Origin: Pseudomonas viridiflava
GTDB taxonomy: Bacteria > Pseudomonadota > Gammaproteobacteria > Pseudomonadales > Pseudomonadaceae
Direction: 5' to 3'
Assembly: GCF_900583165.1 (NCBI RefSeq)
Contig: NZ_UTKY01000112.1
Span: forward strand, 1 to 50,030
DNA length: 50,030 nucleotides
Part shown: positions 49,847 through 50,030 of the stretch, piece after piece
Layout of the letters: every line of letters starts with the position of its first letter
How positions within the stretch are numbered: position 1 is the stretch's first letter
Program-made: the position numbers and the translations under genes
Notes under the pieces: generated by a model
What the model was told of the DNA's origin: nothing
The model's database searches: none
The model's input: only the letters and a program-made list of their open reading frames with translations

Positions 49847-50030
49847 ATGTCACGGATGACCCACGCTTCCCACATTGCCCTTATCGAACATGAACTCGAT
49901 GGCTTTCATCAGAGCCTGGCGATCTATCGCCGGCAGATGAATGCCTGGTATGCGCGCGCCTTGGATTCGGTGAGCCATGCGGCGGATTTGCCGTCGTTGC
50001 TGGGGATGGATCGCGTGTTGCGGGTGGGGG
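49847..50030 (+). CDS. Start of an unrecognised gene, cut by the window end
   Basis: An open frame without stop runs from ATG 49847 (or ATG 49856) to the window end, giving about 61 residues: MSRMTHASHIALIEHELDGF, then a helix-like stretch HQSLAIYRRQMNAWYARALDSVSHAADLPSLLG. The codon third positions are GC-rich as in neighbours. It is divergent from the TonB receptor, but nothing in the visible part identifies a FecR or sigma factor. The true start and function are unknown. Confidence 0.5.
   Translation, partial: MSRMTHASHIALIEHELDGFHQSLAIYRRQMNAWYARALDSVSHAADLPSLLGMDRVLRVG

Overview
The window is chromosomal DNA from a Pseudomonas of the fluorescens group. The evidence is high GC, REPINs built on the GTGGGAGGGGGCTTGC core typical of P. 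fluorescens-like genomes, and several gene orders that I recall from P. aeruginosa: cti/metH/cysI/DUF934, and ldcA-dnaQ-rnhA-methyltransferase-gloB-mltD followed by a YejABEF/Npp-type peptide transporter. No tRNA, rRNA, insertion sequence, prophage or CRISPR array was seen.

Layout. 1-300: a highly folded repeat element (nested inverted repeats) followed by an 18-unit CAC microsatellite. 360-2762: a cobalamin riboswitch with an intrinsic terminator, then cbtB-cbtA-cobE-cobM (cobalt uptake and corrin synthesis). 2960-6981 (minus strand): nfuA, a membrane acyltransferase and the periplasmic haem-type cis/trans fatty acid isomerase cti. 7148-13736: B12-dependent methionine synthase metH, a DUF2970 membrane protein, a 37-residue membrane protein on the opposite strand, and sulfite reductase cysI with its DUF934 partner. 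13777-17961: a MerR regulator facing an Old-Yellow-Enzyme gene across a SoxR-like 19-bp-spacer promoter, then poxB and an FMN reductase. 18179-20403: two proteins of unknown function, a LysR regulator and a GNAT acetyltransferase. 20412-27202: ldcA, dnaQ, rnhA, methyltransferase, gloB, mltD. 27413-34778: a five-gene ABC peptide importer with two tandem binding proteins. 35001-38498: a lone 1165-residue protein resembling the C-terminal part of large Pseudomonas toxin-like proteins. 38563-46377: mostly divergent regulator/enzyme pairs (AraC with a LysE exporter, HxlR with SDR, Rrf2 with a thioredoxin-reductase-like enzyme), RNase T2, a Gfo/Idh oxidoreductase, a Nudix hydrolase, a DUF1652 protein and a PAS-GGDEF diguanylate cyclase. 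46378-46699: no protein gene, but a strong minus-strand terminator that suggests a small RNA. 46700-49602: a small secreted protein and a TonB-dependent siderophore receptor with an STN domain. 49847-end: the start of an unrecognised gene.

Themes. Cobalt/B12 supply sits near a B12 consumer (MetH). Sulfite reduction (CysI) and methionine synthesis are adjacent. Many genes end tail-to-tail with overlaps of 4 to 59 bases. REPINs fill most of the 3' intergenic spaces. The most interesting unexplained items are the 1165-residue toxin-like protein, the folded element with its microsatellite next to the riboswitch, the candidate small RNA near 46.4-46.6 kb, a hairpin that would hide the ribosome binding site of the AraC gene, and a 37-residue membrane protein.
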